From Planctomycetota bacterium (GTDB lineage: Bacteria > Planctomycetota > UBA1135 > GCA-002686595), in assembly GCA_026692705.1 (NCBI GenBank), contig JAPLOE010000213.1:26761-90760 (forward strand): a DNA stretch of 64,000 bases, read 5' to 3'. Position 1 is the first letter of the stretch. Each line of letters opens with the position of its first letter. The notes under the pieces are model-generated. The model was given only the letters and a program-made list of their open reading frames with translations. It was not told where the DNA came from and searched no databases. The position numbers and the translations under genes were made by a program. Of the stretch, positions 28,928 through 38,236 are shown piece by piece.

Positions 28928-30541
28928 TCAGTGGTCGTGGTGTTCCATGGACGCGGGCGCCATGGACGAGAGCCGCACGATGTAGGCGCCGCGCGTGGCG
29001 ACACGCTCGTTCTCCGCGAGTCCCTCGAGCACCTCGACGGTCGCGCCGTCGCGCACGCCCAGCCGCAGCTGGCGCTTCTCGAACAGCTCGCCCGAGCGCA
29101 TCACGTAGGCCGTCGGGACGCCCTGGTCCATCACGATCGCCTCGTGCGGGATCGCGAGCGCGCCGCGGACGACTTCCGTGCGCAGCTCGAGCTCCGCTAG
29201 CTGGCCATCGATCAGCTTGTTGTCCTTGTTTTCCGCGGCAAAACGCACGAGCACGGCTCGGGACTCCTCGCTCACGCGCGGAGCGATGTACGGCGCTCCC
29301 GCGAGCTCGAGGCGCTCACCCGCGAGTCCGAGGAACGTCGCCGTCGCGCCCAGCTCGCGCGACAGACGGTGCAGGTCGAACTCCGACACGCGGCCTTCGA
29401 TCCACACGCGCGACGTGTCGACGATGCGCAGGAGTTCCATGTCCGGCGTCACGCTCGCGCCCGCCGAATTCGGGGCCCACGTCACGACGCCGTCGATCGG
29501 CGCGAGCACCTGCACGCGCACCACGGGCGAGCCCGTCTGCGCGTCGAAGGGCACGCGGTCGGCGAGCAGCCGCTCCACCGTCTGCTTGCGGCCGAGCGCG
29601 AGCTCTTCCTCGTGGATCGTCATCTCCACCTCGAGCTCCGCCGCGTCGAGCTCGGGCAGCGTGCTCAGGCCATCGGGCCGCAACGTCTTCAGCCGGTCGA
29701 GCTCGCGCTGCGCGAACGAGCGCCGCAGCTTCGAGTGCTCGACCTCGTGCACCGCCTCGACGAGCCGCATCTCGAGCTCGAGCCGCAGCGCGTGCAGCTG
29801 CGCGATCGTCGCCGCGTCCGCCGGCGGTTCGACCGTGCAGAGCACTTCACCCGCCTTCACTCGCTCGCCCGAACGCGGCAACGTGCGTCCCGCGACCGGC
29901 GCGAGCCTGCCGCCCACCGGCGCGTGCACTTCAGCGCTCGCACCATCGGGCAACCGCACGCTCGCCGGCACGACCAGCCGTCGCGCGAGGTCCTTGCGCT
30001 CGACCTTCGCGAGCAGGAGCCGCAGCGGCCACTGCTGCTGGAACGTGAACGGCACCTGGTTCGACGCGATCACGGGCTCGACGACCGCCGCCGCCGCCTC
30101 CGCCGCGCCCGCGTTGGGGTGCACGTACAGCTCGCCGCACTCGACCGTCTCGCTCACCTGCTCGCTCTCGATGCCGATCGCGAGCGGGAAGCGGCCGGTC
30201 GCGTCGGGAGTGACGACCACGGGGAAAATCCCCGGTGATTTCGGGGCTTCGATCCGGAACTCGCGCGTGCCAACGCGCACCTTCGCGACGCCCGAACGCA
30301 CCGGCTCGCCGGTGGCGAGCACGCTCAAGTGCACCATGAACGTCGCCGCGCTGCCGGCCGCGACATGGGGATGTTCCGCGAACACGAGCACACGCTCGCC
30401 GAAGCGCGTGACGAGCTCGGGCTGCAGGTGCGCTTCGGCGCTCTCCGCCGCCTTCACCGCAGGTTGCGCAGGCGCCAGCTTGTCGCAGGAAACGAGGGAC
30501 GTGACGAGGAACAGCGAAACGGGCAGGAACGGACGATGCAC
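28928..30541 (-). CDS. Heavy-metal RND periplasmic adaptor (CzcB/CusB type)
   Basis: 537 residues from GTG 30541, longer than usual adaptors because of an N-terminal beta-rich extension (about 30-160) seen in metal-type adaptors; it includes VFAEHPHVAAGSAATFMVHL and a His-containing region. A leader ends in LVTSLVSC (lipobox). The lipoyl, hairpin and barrel portions follow: AEVHAPVGGRLAPVAGRTL, a helical hairpin about 255-330, and VLAPIDGVVTWAPNSAGASV. The last residues are MEHHDH, which may bind metal. It is first of the czcBAC-like set and lies downstream of a small His-rich protein gene. Confidence 0.88.
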   Translation of the reverse strand: MHRPFLPVSLFLVTSLVSCDKLAPAQPAVKAAESAEAHLQPELVTRFGERVLVFAEHPHVAAGSAATFMVHLSVLATGEPVRSGVAKVRVGTREFRIEAPKSPGIFPVVVTPDATGRFPLAIGIESEQVSETVECGELYVHPNAGAAEAAAAVVEPVIASNQVPFTFQQQWPLRLLLAKVERKDLARRLVVPASVRLPDGASAEVHAPVGGRLAPVAGRTLPRSGERVKAGEVLCTVEPPADAATIAQLHALRLELEMRLVEAVHEVEHSKLRRSFAQRELDRLKTLRPDGLSTLPELDAAELEVEMTIHEEELALGRKQTVERLLADRVPFDAQTGSPVVRVQVLAPIDGVVTWAPNSAGASVTPDMELLRIVDTSRVWIEGRVSEFDLHRLSRELGATATFLGLAGERLELAGAPYIAPRVSEESRAVLVRFAAENKDNKLIDGQLAELELRTEVVRGALAIPHEAIVMDQGVPTAYVMRSGELFEKRQLRLGVRDGATVEVLEGLAENERVATRGAYIVRLSSMAPASMEHHDH

Positions 30542-30638
30542 GGGCAGACCTCAGGCAGGATTCGAAGCTAGTTCGACGACCGCCACACGCGGCCATCACG
30601 CCCGCGCAACCGCGCGAGCGCAGCGACGAAACCGCTGG

Positions 30639-31148
30639 CTAGATCCGCAGCGGCAGACTGCCGCCCGGAGACGGCTCGCCGCTGGGCTCGTGCGACGCCG
30701 TACGCGCCGCCACGACCGCTTCGAGCCCTTCGTTCGCCGGCACCGCGAGCGCCAGCGTCACGAGCGCTTCCCAGCTCGGCAGCGCCACGCCTTCCGACGG
30801 TCCATCGACCACCGGCGGCGCCGTGGGGAACGCGAACACGACGCGCTCGACATCCTCGTGCGAGCCCTGCGCCTTGCCGTCGCGCCCGGGCGTTTCGCCG
30901 TGATGGTGCGTGTCAGCGAGCCCCGCGTGCTGGCTGCGATGCCAGCTCTCGTGCCGCGCATGGTCCGGCTGGTGCACGCCACCCGCAACCAGATGCAGGT
31001 GCCCACCGAGCCCACCGTGCGCATGGATCAGCGCCGCCGTGCCGCTCAGCATCTGCACCACCAGCATCCACGCAACCAAGGCCGCCGCCATCCACCGCCC
31101 GCGCACGCGAGCGGCGTTCCGACGTCGATCCTCAGCACCCGTGCCCAT
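30639..31148 (-). CDS. Small His-rich membrane-anchored protein
   Basis: 169 residues. A hydrophobic segment (MAAALVAWMLVVQMLSGTAALI, about 20-41) precedes a His-rich stretch with more than a dozen histidines within about 45 residues (HAHGG, HLHL, HARHESWHRSQHAG, DTHHH). Such proteins often precede copper, zinc or cobalt efflux genes as periplasmic metal-binding or sensing parts. It is 97 bases upstream of the adaptor gene and on the same strand. The C-terminal 70 residues are not similar to anything I recognise. It may start at the internal Met 20. Confidence 0.65.
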   Translation of the reverse strand: MGTGAEDRRRNAARVRGRWMAAALVAWMLVVQMLSGTAALIHAHGGLGGHLHLVAGGVHQPDHARHESWHRSQHAGLADTHHHGETPGRDGKAQGSHEDVERVVFAFPTAPPVVDGPSEGVALPSWEALVTLALAVPANEGLEAVVAARTASHEPSGEPSPGGSLPLRI

Positions 31149-31227
31149 GGGGCCTCATCCATAGCACGCCCTTTCCGGACTTCACAAGCCCCCAAGTCAC
31201 CGCAACCTCTCGCGCGCCCCGAATCAC

Positions 31228-33375
31228 TCACGGCATACGCACGAGCAGCGGTTCGCTCCCCACTGTCACCCGGCGCTCGTGCTCGCCCACACGCACCACG
31301 TAGGTCCCGGAGACCACGCGGAACGCGTGCGGCGATCCCGGTACGAGACGCGTGTGGCCAAGGCGTTCACCAGCGACGGAAAGCACGTCGAGCCAGTCGG
31401 CGGGCTCGGCGTCGCGCGCGAAGATCACGCACAGGTCCGCGCCAGGTGCGAGCTCGAGCTCGACGTTCTCGATCGGAACGTCTTTCACGTCCACCGTTCG
31501 CTGCACCAAAGGAAGCCCTGCGCCGCTGAACGACAGCCTGTACTTGCCTGGGATGAGCCCGGCGGCGACGAACCTGCCTTCCGCGTCGATCTCGAACGCG
31601 CGTATTCCGCCGCTCCACACCGGCTCCCCGGTCCGTTGGTCTAGCCGCTGGCAAGCGACGCGCACGGTCAGCTGTCCCGGCTCCGCTCCAACCACCCGGC
31701 CGCGGAGCGCGATGCCCTTCGACACGAACACGTCGCCGAGGTCGAGCTCCGCACCCGGCTCGATCTTCAGTTCCTCGTCCCACGCATACCCCGCCTCGAA
31801 CAGCGACACGCGCCACGGCCCGGGGTCAAGCCCAGAGAATTTCACGCGTCCGTCAGCATCGATGGGACCGAGCGACAGCTTCGAGAACTCACCGACGAGT
31901 GAGACGGACCCTCGAACGAACGGCAATCTCGTGTCGGCCGCGACGAGGCGCGCCCGCACCGACCCGGGAGTGAACGACAGGTCGCGGCCGGCGAGATCGA
32001 ACTCGACCGTCGTGGCGCCGGGCTGCACACGCTTGCGGTCGAGAACGGTGCGCCGGCGGACGAGATGCACCCACACGGGAACGTTCACGCCGATCTCGAG
32101 CGAGCCGAGCGAATCCGGGTCGGCCTCCGACGAACGCCCGGGACGGAAGATTCCGAATCCGAAGACGCCCGCGCGCTGCGCCGCATTCTCTTCGAACCGT
32201 TCTCCCAGCGGCTCGATCGTCGCGACTGCGAACGCCGAAGAGCCGGAGCGCAGTTCGTCACTTCCCGGCCCCGCGATCACGTCGATCTTCCACGGTCGCT
32301 CCAGTCGCACGACGACTTCGAGCCGCTGCAGCCCGGGCACGACTTCGAATTCCGTCGTGCCCGTGCCCTGCTCCCCCGCACTCGCCCAGAGCCAATGCAC
32401 GCCGACCGCAACACTCGGAAGCGTGAACGCCCCGTCCGACGCGCAAGCGACCTGCGTCCGCTTTCCGTCCATGTCCTTCAGCCACACGAACGGCGCCGAC
32501 TCGAGCTCTTCCCCATCGTTCTCCGGCCGAACGTGCCCGAACACCACCGTGCCCCACGTCATCAACGACGCTACGTCTGCGACCGACGGAAGGCCCGTGC
32601 CCGCATCCGCCACGTCCTTCATCGCGCGCACCTCCGTCGGCGCCTCCACGCGCTCGTCCTCGACCCGAGCTTGCGCCACTTCGGCGCTTGCGACCGGAAC
32701 CGCGACGCCCACCAGCGAGTCGGAGAAGGCCTCGGGCTCATCCGTTCGCATCCACAGGATCGCCCCGATCAGCATCAAAGCGGCCGCACTCGCGGCGAGT
32801 TTCCATCCCACGAGGGCTCCTCCGGCGATGAGAGGTTTCGATGCCGTCGACGTCGCGGGCACGACCAGCGTGGACCACAGCGAGCGGTCGCCGTAGTCGC
32901 GGTCGAGGCGCTCGCGCAGGAGCGAGTGCGCGCGAGCGAGACGGTTGCGCACGGTCGAGCCGGATTCACCCGAGCGGCGCGCGATGTCCTCGGCCGAGAG
33001 GCCCTCGTAGTGGCGCAGGAGCACGACCGAGCGGTAGGACTCTGGCAGGTTCGCGACGGCGGAGAGCACACGGCGCTGCAATTCGGCGCGCGCGAGCAGC
33101 TCGTCGGGTCCCGGCACGGCTTCGGGGCGCGCGGTCGCACGCTCGCGTTCGCTGCGCGCCGCGTCGCGGGTGCGCCGGCGCGCGACGAGGTTCCGCAGGA
33201 CACCCCCGAGCCAGCCGCGCGCTCCTCGGGCCTTGCCCCCTTCGCGCAGCGCCTCGAGCCAGGTGTCCTGCGCGAGATCCTCGGCGGACGCCGCGTCCGC
33301 ACACAGCCGCTCGGCGAGCGCGCGCACCCACTCGCGCTCCTCGAACAGTTGCTCGAATCCGCTTTCCTGCTCCAC
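31228..33375 (-). CDS. ECF sigma factor fused to membrane helix and large carboxypeptidase-regulatory-like domain
   Basis: 715 residues, start GTG 33375. The N-terminal ECF sigma part has region 2 (about 8-70; SAEDLAQDTWLEALREG) and region 4 (about 100-158; LPESYRSVVLLRHYEGLSAEDIARR followed by STVRNRLARAHSLLRERL). One membrane helix lies at about 191-209 (WKLAASAAALMLIGAILWM). The remaining about 500 residues are outside and beta-rich, with several CarboxypepD_reg/prealbumin-like segments such as ALRGRVVGAEPGQLTVRVACQ and GRFVAAGLIPGKYRLSFSG. A sigma factor held at the membrane by its own helix would need release or would sense through the outer part without a separate anti-sigma factor. Related fusions occur in Planctomycetota. 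No anti-sigma gene is adjacent. Confidence 0.88.
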   Translation of the reverse strand: MEQESGFEQLFEEREWVRALAERLCADAASAEDLAQDTWLEALREGGKARGARGWLGGVLRNLVARRRTRDAARSERERATARPEAVPGPDELLARAELQRRVLSAVANLPESYRSVVLLRHYEGLSAEDIARRSGESGSTVRNRLARAHSLLRERLDRDYGDRSLWSTLVVPATSTASKPLIAGGALVGWKLAASAAALMLIGAILWMRTDEPEAFSDSLVGVAVPVASAEVAQARVEDERVEAPTEVRAMKDVADAGTGLPSVADVASLMTWGTVVFGHVRPENDGEELESAPFVWLKDMDGKRTQVACASDGAFTLPSVAVGVHWLWASAGEQGTGTTEFEVVPGLQRLEVVVRLERPWKIDVIAGPGSDELRSGSSAFAVATIEPLGERFEENAAQRAGVFGFGIFRPGRSSEADPDSLGSLEIGVNVPVWVHLVRRRTVLDRKRVQPGATTVEFDLAGRDLSFTPGSVRARLVAADTRLPFVRGSVSLVGEFSKLSLGPIDADGRVKFSGLDPGPWRVSLFEAGYAWDEELKIEPGAELDLGDVFVSKGIALRGRVVGAEPGQLTVRVACQRLDQRTGEPVWSGGIRAFEIDAEGRFVAAGLIPGKYRLSFSGAGLPLVQRTVDVKDVPIENVELELAPGADLCVIFARDAEPADWLDVLSVAGERLGHTRLVPGSPHAFRVVSGTYVVRVGEHERRVTVGSEPLLVRMP

Positions 33376-33425
33376 AAAGGCTCCTGTGTCCGCCGCGGCC
33401 GGAATCGTCGCACGAATTCCGGGAT

Positions 33426-35009
33426 TCAGCGCAGTCCGAGGCGCGTGGCGAGGTGGTGCAGGTTGCTGCGGTGCAGGCCGAGGGAGCGCGCGGCGGCGGC
33501 CCAGTTGTCGCGGTGCAGCGTGAGCGCGCGGCGGATGCGCGCGCGCTGGAATTCGAGCGTGGCCTCGCGCAGGGGCAGGTCGGAGGCGACGGACGGTGAG
33601 GTGTCGGGAGCGGTCGACGCCGAAAGCTCGGCCGGTGCGTCCGCGGAAAGATCGCTCGTCCGAACGATCACGGTCTCGCCGGGCTGCGTGCGGCCGACGG
33701 CGCGCAGGATGGCGCGCGAGAGCGCGTTCTCGAGCTCGCGCACGTTGCCGCGCCAGGTCCCGCGCCCGAGCTGGTCGCGCGCGTCGGGCGAGATGCGGAT
33801 CGGTCCGGTGCCGAGCCTGCGCCGCGCGCGGTCGGCGAAGTGGCCCGCGAGCAGCGGGATGTCCTCGGCGTGGTCGCGCAGCGCCGGCACCTTGATGCGG
33901 CAGACGTCGAGGCGGTGCAGCAGGTCCGCGCGGAAACGCCCGGCGCGCACCTCGGCCTCGAGGTCGCGGTTGGTGGCGGCGAAGATGCGCACGTCGACGC
34001 GTGCGACGAGGTCGGAGCCGACCGGCTGAACCTCGCCTTCCTGCAGCACTCGCAGGAGTTTCGGTTGCACGTGCAGCGGCAACTCGCCGATTTCGTCGAG
34101 GAAAAGGCTCGCGCCGTCGGCGACGCGGAACTTGCCGGGCCGCGCCTCGGTCGCGCCGGTGAAGGCGCCCTTCACGTGGCCGAAGAGCTCACTCTCGACG
34201 ATCGACTCCGGCAACGCGGCGCAGTTGACGTACACGAGCGCCTCGCTCGAGCGCCGCGACTGCGAATGCAGCGTCCGCACCGCGAGTTCCTTGCCCGTGC
34301 CGGTCTCGCCGGTGACGAGCACGGGCAGGTCGGTGCTCGCGACGAGCTCGATCTCGCGCCGCAGCTGCACCATCGGCTCGCTCTGGCCGAGCAAGCCCCC
34401 ACCGCGGCGGTCGAGCATGTCGCGCACGAGCTCGCGCGCGATCTGGCCTTTCTGGCTCGCGTGGCGCTCGAGCGCGACGATCAGGTCGTTCGTGCGCAAC
34501 GCGGCGGCGCTGAGCGCGGCGAGCTGCTCGAGAAAACGTGGATCGACCGCATCGAAGGCGCCTTCTTCGAGCGCGTCCGCCGTCAGCACGCCGACGAGCT
34601 CGCCCTCGACCCGCAGCGGACAACCGAGGCACGAATGCACGTCGAGGTGCGGCGCATCGGTGACGAGGCCGTCGTAGGGATCGGGCAGGCTCGAGTCGGA
34701 CGGGAAGAGCGTCGGCGCGGCGGCGCGGCACAGGATGTCGAGGCGCGGATGTTCGCTGCGGCGGAAGCGCCGGCCGAAGACGTCGCTCGCGAGGCCGTGC
34801 GCGGCGATCGGGACGAGCTCGTCGCCGTCGAGGCGCAACAGCACCGCCGCGTCGCACGGCAACGCGCGCACGACGGCCGCGACGAGGCGCCGCGAGCGGT
34901 CTTCGCTCGACAGCGACGCCGTCATGTCGAGCGCGATCGAGAGCAACGTGTCGGCGGCGCTCGGGGCGGGTGCGGCGCTGGCCGCGGGCTTCTTGCTGGG
35001 CTTGGGCAT
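33426..35009 (-). CDS. norR: NorR: nitric-oxide-sensing sigma-54 activator
   Basis: Start taken at ATG 35009 (527 residues); an upstream ATG at 35099 would run through the promoter region. N-terminal GAF domain about 25-185, AAA+ domain with GETGTGKE, GAFTGA loop and LFLDEIGELP, then a Fis-type helix-turn-helix (AAARSLGLHRSNLHHLATRLG). The GAF residues R89, R95, Y112, D113, H125, C127 and D145 correspond at a constant offset of +14 to E. coli NorR R75, R81, Y98, D99, H111, C113 and D131, from memory of that protein; these include the proposed ligands of the mononuclear iron that binds NO. It is divergent from the repair and NO-reductase genes, with a sigma-54-like promoter in between, which makes the assignment firm. 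Confidence 0.95.
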   Translation of the reverse strand: MPKPSKKPAASAAPAPSAADTLLSIALDMTASLSSEDRSRRLVAAVVRALPCDAAVLLRLDGDELVPIAAHGLASDVFGRRFRRSEHPRLDILCRAAAPTLFPSDSSLPDPYDGLVTDAPHLDVHSCLGCPLRVEGELVGVLTADALEEGAFDAVDPRFLEQLAALSAAALRTNDLIVALERHASQKGQIARELVRDMLDRRGGGLLGQSEPMVQLRREIELVASTDLPVLVTGETGTGKELAVRTLHSQSRRSSEALVYVNCAALPESIVESELFGHVKGAFTGATEARPGKFRVADGASLFLDEIGELPLHVQPKLLRVLQEGEVQPVGSDLVARVDVRIFAATNRDLEAEVRAGRFRADLLHRLDVCRIKVPALRDHAEDIPLLAGHFADRARRRLGTGPIRISPDARDQLGRGTWRGNVRELENALSRAILRAVGRTQPGETVIVRTSDLSADAPAELSASTAPDTSPSVASDLPLREATLEFQRARIRRALTLHRDNWAAAARSLGLHRSNLHHLATRLGLR

Positions 35010-35061
35010 CGTGGTTCGTTCCGCGCGGGAGCGTGTTGTCGCCATCGCAACAAGTGTAGTG

Positions 35062-35126
35062 GTGTTCACAACGCCGTGGCGCTGCCTTTTCGACAACACA
35101 CCGTCGTAAGTCGTTGATTTTCAACG
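35062..35126. promoter_or_regulatory. Candidate NorR-binding sites
   Basis: GTGTTCACAAC at 35062-35072 fits the GT-N7-AC pattern known for NorR enhancers, and CGTTGATTTTCAACG at 35112-35126 is a perfect inverted repeat (6-3-6) with a GT-N9-AC core. Both are upstream of the sigma-54-like element between the divergent norR and scdA-like genes. Confidence 0.4.
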
Positions 35127-35137
35127 ATCCACGCGCG

Positions 35138-35153
35138 TGGCACGGCCTTCGCC
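35138..35153 (+). promoter_or_regulatory. Sigma-54-like promoter of scdA-norZ
   Basis: TGGCACGGCCTTCGCC has a perfect -24 box (TGGCACG) and a -12 box TCGCC that keeps the key GC of TTGCW. The expected start lies near 35165 and the ribosome site GGAGG is at 35172-35176. The adjacent NorR requires sigma-54, which supports the site. Confidence 0.55.
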
Positions 35154-35181
35154 ATGGGTCCCTCGAACCCCGGAGGAACCC

Positions 35182-35859
35182 ATGACGACCACCACCCTGC
35201 TTCGCCCCGAAACCAGCCTCGCCGACCTCGCCACCCAGCTCCCCGGCGCGATCCGCGTCTTCCACCGCCACCACCTCGACTTCTGCTGCGGCGGCCACGT
35301 GTCGCTCGGCAGCGCCTGCGCCGAACGCAAGCTCGACGTCGGCTCGGTGACGGCGGAGCTGCGCGACGAGAGCGCGCGTTCGAGCGAGCCGTTGCCCGCC
35401 GACACGCTCGCCGTGCCGGAACTCGTCGCGCACATCCTCGAGCGCTTCCACGCCAAGCACCGCGAGGACCTGCCGCAGCTCGTCGCGATGGCGCGCAAGG
35501 TCGAGAAGGTCCATGCCGAGCGCGCCGATTGCCCGCGTGGCCTCGCGGCGTTCCTCGCGTTCCTGTCCGACGAGCTCGAGAGCCATATGCAGAAGGAGGA
35601 GCAGGTGCTCTTCCCGATGATCCTCTCCGGCCGCGGCCGCATGGCGGCGATGCCCGTGCAGGTGATGGAGCTCGAGCACAAGGAGCACGGCGCGAATCTC
35701 GAGCGCCTGCGCAAGCTCACGAACGATCACACCGCGCCCTCCGATGCGTGCGCGACGTGGACCGGCCTGTACCTCGGCCTCGCCGAACTCGAGCGCGAGC
35801 TGATGCAGCACATCCACCTCGAGAACAACGTCCTCTTCCCGCGCGCGCTGCGCGCCTAG
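35182..35859 (+). CDS. ytfE: Iron-sulfur cluster repair di-iron protein (RIC, ScdA/YtfE)
   Basis: 225 residues, start ATG 35182 with GGAGG six bases upstream. The N-terminal ScdA_N (DUF542) domain includes GAIRVFHRHHLDFCCGGHVSL, with the typical DFCCGG motif. The C-terminal hemerythrin-like four-helix domain has the di-iron His/Glu pattern: RFHAKHREDLPQL, ELESHMQKEEQVLFPMI, ELEHKEHGANL and QHIHLENNVLFPRAL. These proteins repair nitrosylated or oxidised Fe-S clusters. It is first of an operon with the NO reductase gene and under likely NorR control. Length agrees with E. coli YtfE (about 220). Confidence 0.93.
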   Translation: MTTTTLLRPETSLADLATQLPGAIRVFHRHHLDFCCGGHVSLGSACAERKLDVGSVTAELRDESARSSEPLPADTLAVPELVAHILERFHAKHREDLPQLVAMARKVEKVHAERADCPRGLAAFLAFLSDELESHMQKEEQVLFPMILSGRGRMAAMPVQVMELEHKEHGANLERLRKLTNDHTAPSDACATWTGLYLGLAELERELMQHIHLENNVLFPRALRA

Positions 35860-35882
35860 GCCCCTCGAAACGTCCCAACCCC

Positions 35883-38207
35883 ATGAAATTCACCGAGAAA
35901 CGCCTGTGGATCGTGCTGTGCTTGGTCGTCGGGCTCGGCTTCTTCCTGCTCGGCTTCGGCGGCCGCGAGATCTACCGCCAGGCGCCGCCGCTGCCTGAGC
36001 GCGTCGTCACGGAGTCGGGTCAGGTCCTCGCGACGCGCGAGCAGATCCTCGACGGCCAGCAGGTCTGGCAGTCGATCGGCGGCCAGCAGATCGGCTCGAT
36101 CTGGGGCCACGGCAGCTACCAGGCGCCGGACTGGTCCGCGGACTGGCTGCACCGCGAGTGCGTCGCGCTGCTCGACCTTTGGAGCCGCAACGAACACGGC
36201 AAGCCCTACGCCGAGCTCGATGCAGCGACGAAGGGTGCGCTCGATGCGCGCCTGGTGCGCGAGATGCGCACGAACCGCTACGACGCCGCGAGCGGCACGC
36301 TGGTGCTGAGCGACGCGCGCGCGGCGGCGCGAACGGAAGTCGCGCAGCACTACAAGGCGCTCTTCGGCGGCGACGAGTCGCTCGCGAGCCTGCGCGAGGA
36401 CTACGCGCTGCAGGACGACGCGCTCACCGACGCGGTCGAGCTCGAGCGGCTGGCGACGTTCTTCGGCTGGACGGCCTGGTCCTGCACGACCGAACGCCCC
36501 GGCGAAAACTACACGTACACCAACAACTGGCCGCACGAGCCGCTCGTCGCCAACGTGCCGACCTCGTCGAACGTGCTGTGGTCGATGCTCTCGATCGTGG
36601 CGCTGCTCGCGGGCATCGGCGGCATGGTGTGGTTCCTCGCGAGCCGCGGCCGCGAGGAAGAGGACCCGCCGGCGCCGGCGCGCGACCCGCTCTCGGGCCT
36701 CGTGCTCACGCCCTCGATGCGCGCCGTCGGCAAGTACATCGGCGTCGCCGTCGCGCTCTTCTGCGTGCAGGTCGTGCTCGGCGCCGTCACCGCGCATTAC
36801 ACCGTCGAAGGCGAGGCCTTCTTCGGCTTCCCGCTCGCGAAGTGGCTGCCTTACGTGACGAGCCGCACGTGGCACATCCAGACCGGCGTGTTCTGGATCG
36901 CGACCGCGTTCCTCGCGACGGGCCTGTTCTTCGCGCCCGTGATCGGCGGCCGCGAGCCCAAGGGCCAGCGCCTCGGCGTGCACCTGCTGCTCGCCGCGTT
37001 GTTCCTCGTCGTCGGCGGCTCGCTGACCGGCGAATGGCTGTCGGTCGAGCGCAAGCTCGGCCTCGACGCCTCCTTCTGGTTCGGCCATCAGGGCTACGAG
37101 TACGTCGACCTCGGCCGCGTGTGGCAGATCGCGCTCTTCGGCGGCCTGCTCGGCTGGCTGTTCCTGATGCTGCGCGCGCTCGCGCCCGCGCTGAAGAAGG
37201 GCGCCGCCAACCGCAGCTTGATCGGGCTCTTCACGCTCTCGACCGTCGCGATCGGCCTGTTCTACGGCGCCGGCTTGCTCTACGGCGCACGCACGCACCT
37301 CTCGGTCGCCGAGTACTGGCGCTGGTGGGTCGTGCACCTGTGGGTCGAAGGTTTCTTCGAGGTTTTCGCCACGGGCGTGCTCGCCTTCCTCTTCACGAGC
37401 CTCGGCCTCGTCAAGTCCGGCAACGCCACGCGCGCCTTCATCGCCTCGACCGCGGTGTTCCTGATTGGCGGCATCCCCGGCACGTTCCACCACCTGTACT
37501 TCTCCGGCACGCCGATCGGCATCACCGCACTCGGTGCGACGTTCAGCGCGCTCGAGGTCGTGCCGCTCGTGCTGATCGGCTTCGAGGCCCTGCAGACGCT
37601 GCGCATGCAGCACCGCGCGGCCTGGATGGAGCGCTACCGCTGGCCGATCCGCTTCTTCGTGGGCGTCGCCTTCTGGAACCTCGTCGGCGCCGGCATCTTC
37701 GGCTTCCTGATCAACCCTCCGATCGCGCTCTACTACATGCAGGGCCTCAACACGACCCCCGTGCACGGCCACACCGCGCTCTTCGGCGTCTACGGCCTGC
37801 TCTCGCTCGGCCTCATGCTCGTCATGGCGCGCCAGCTCACCGGAGCCCGCACCTGGAAGCAGAAGCACCTGCGCCTGTCGTTCTGGTCGATGAACATCGG
37901 CCTCGGCCTGATGGTCGGCCTGAGCCTCCTGCCGATCGGCCTCGCGCAGACGGTCGCGAGCGTCGAACAGGGCCTGTGGTACGCGCGCTCCGCCGAGTTC
38001 CTGCAGCAGCCGTGGATCGAGAACCTGCGCTGGCTGCGCATCGTCGGCGACACGCTGTTCCTTGTCGGCGTCGCGTCCTTCGCGTGGTTCATGCTCGGCC
38101 TGCGCACCGGCTGGTCGCTCGAACCCGAACTGCCGGCCGCGACGCCGACCACGACGCAACGCAAGCCGCAGCAGCGCGAGCGCGAGCTCGTCGGCTCTGC
38201 CAAGTGA
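35883..38207 (+). CDS. norZ: Quinol-dependent nitric oxide reductase (qNOR)
   Basis: 774 residues, the usual size of the single-subunit qNOR, with the N-terminal quinol-oxidising extension fused to the NorB core. The extension includes the GQQVWQSIGGQQIGSIWGHG signature and a second helix near residue 230. The core has about 12 helices with heme and iron ligands in SRTWHIQTGVFWIATAF, VVHLWVEGFFEVFATGVL, GTFHHLYFSGTPIGI and TPVHGHTALFGVYG. It converts two NO to nitrous oxide in the inner membrane using quinol. It follows ytfE with 23 bases. No nitrite reductase is present in the window, so NO detoxification rather than full denitrification is likely. Confidence 0.95.
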   Translation: MKFTEKRLWIVLCLVVGLGFFLLGFGGREIYRQAPPLPERVVTESGQVLATREQILDGQQVWQSIGGQQIGSIWGHGSYQAPDWSADWLHRECVALLDLWSRNEHGKPYAELDAATKGALDARLVREMRTNRYDAASGTLVLSDARAAARTEVAQHYKALFGGDESLASLREDYALQDDALTDAVELERLATFFGWTAWSCTTERPGENYTYTNNWPHEPLVANVPTSSNVLWSMLSIVALLAGIGGMVWFLASRGREEEDPPAPARDPLSGLVLTPSMRAVGKYIGVAVALFCVQVVLGAVTAHYTVEGEAFFGFPLAKWLPYVTSRTWHIQTGVFWIATAFLATGLFFAPVIGGREPKGQRLGVHLLLAALFLVVGGSLTGEWLSVERKLGLDASFWFGHQGYEYVDLGRVWQIALFGGLLGWLFLMLRALAPALKKGAANRSLIGLFTLSTVAIGLFYGAGLLYGARTHLSVAEYWRWWVVHLWVEGFFEVFATGVLAFLFTSLGLVKSGNATRAFIASTAVFLIGGIPGTFHHLYFSGTPIGITALGATFSALEVVPLVLIGFEALQTLRMQHRAAWMERYRWPIRFFVGVAFWNLVGAGIFGFLINPPIALYYMQGLNTTPVHGHTALFGVYGLLSLGLMLVMARQLTGARTWKQKHLRLSFWSMNIGLGLMVGLSLLPIGLAQTVASVEQGLWYARSAEFLQQPWIENLRWLRIVGDTLFLVGVASFAWFMLGLRTGWSLEPELPAATPTTTQRKPQQRERELVGSAK

Positions 38208-38236
38208 CCTCACGAACTCCTGAGAAGTCGTGTTGC

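Noticed and set aside
26021..29200. 1059-codon open frame on plus strand
   Set aside because: Antisense to the CzcA/CzcB-type genes and compositionally a shadow.
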